Below the pieces are notes generated by a model. That model was not told where the DNA came from. It saw only the letters and a program-made list of their open reading frames with translations, and did no database searches. Below are positions 5,790-5,874 of a stretch of 5,874 nt of DNA, piece after piece; position 1 is the first letter of the stretch; the number at the start of each line of letters is the position of its first letter. A program made the translations under genes and the position numbers. This DNA is from Burkholderiaceae bacterium (lineage in GTDB: Bacteria > Pseudomonadota > Gammaproteobacteria > Burkholderiales > Burkholderiaceae_C), in contig JANREF010000160.1 in NCBI GenBank assembly GCA_030726195.1, positions 1-5,874 of the forward strand, written 5' to 3'.

Positions 5790-5874
5790 GCCCTTTTTCT
5801 TGAGGAGTTACACGCGGCCAAAGTCGCTGAAGACTTTCTCTTGCGCTTTTTCACGCACCGAGCAGGTGTTGAAC
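4674..5874 (-). pseudogene. miaB: miaB interrupted by an in-frame TAA; 5' end beyond the window
   Basis: From the right edge the minus-strand frame reads FNTCSVREKAQEKVFSDFG, then RV, then TAA at 5808-5810, then [20 protein letters not shown] with no shift, continuing to the natural TAA at 4674-4676. Both sides are recognisable MiaB. In E. coli the matching stretch is GRWKLLKEK, so the stop sits at a lysine position, and AAA to TAA is a single-base change. The stop falls between the second (TCS) and third (GGC) cysteines that hold the auxiliary [4Fe-4S] cluster in the N-terminal domain. Ended there, the protein would have no radical-SAM core. ampD and ffh end in TAA, so TAA is a real stop here. 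It may be a true null allele or a sequencing or assembly error; I cannot tell which. Confidence 0.8.

Noticed and set aside
5808..5810. Recoding or a reassigned stop codon as the explanation for the miaB TAA
   Set aside because: ffh and ampD end in TAA, so it is a normal terminator here. Selenocysteine uses UGA, pyrrolysine uses UAG, and no read-through signal was evident.
1..5874. Novel defence system, mobile element, CRISPR array or prophage
   Set aside because: All coding space is taken by recognisable core genes. No direct-repeat array, transposase, integrase or terminal repeats were seen.

Overview
The window looks like a chromosomal, housekeeping segment of a betaproteobacterium, most likely family Comamonadaceae (the Limnohabitans/Rhodoferax/Acidovorax neighbourhood). 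This rests on protein character and gene order: a class Ia NrdA with an extended double ATP-cone N-terminus, a small PP0621-type zinc-ribbon protein next to ampD, and a CcsA/YpjD-like membrane protein divergent from ffh. This is inference from remembered family features, not from a search. No mobile element, CRISPR array, rRNA, tRNA or prophage gene was recognised, and codon use looks uniform.

Layout, left to right. (1) 1-1183, minus: the first 394 codons of nrdA (ribonucleotide reductase large subunit), whose 3' part lies off the left edge. (2) 1184-1407: a regulatory region with two 16-bp NrdR boxes, two overlapping candidate promoters, an inverted repeat and an nrdA leader of about 110 nt. 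(3) 1408-3158, minus: an apparent three-gene operon, in transcription order a CcsA/YpjD-like membrane protein, a PP0621-type membrane-anchored zinc-ribbon protein, and ampD (cytoplasmic anhydro-muropeptide amidase). The last two overlap by 23 bp. (4) 3159-3254: a 96-bp divergent intergenic region. (5) 3255-4628, plus: ffh, the SRP GTPase. (6) 4629-4673: a strong hairpin between convergent genes. (7) 4674-5874, minus: miaB, the tRNA methylthiotransferase. It is cut by an in-frame TAA and its 5' end lies off the right edge.

The genes serve separate core functions: dNTP synthesis, peptidoglycan recycling, co-translational membrane targeting and tRNA modification. Only the three-gene block is likely co-transcribed. 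The most notable points are the apparent nonsense codon in miaB, between the second and third cysteines of its auxiliary iron-sulfur cluster site, and the clear NrdR-box architecture in front of nrdA. I found no evidence for a previously undescribed multi-gene system.
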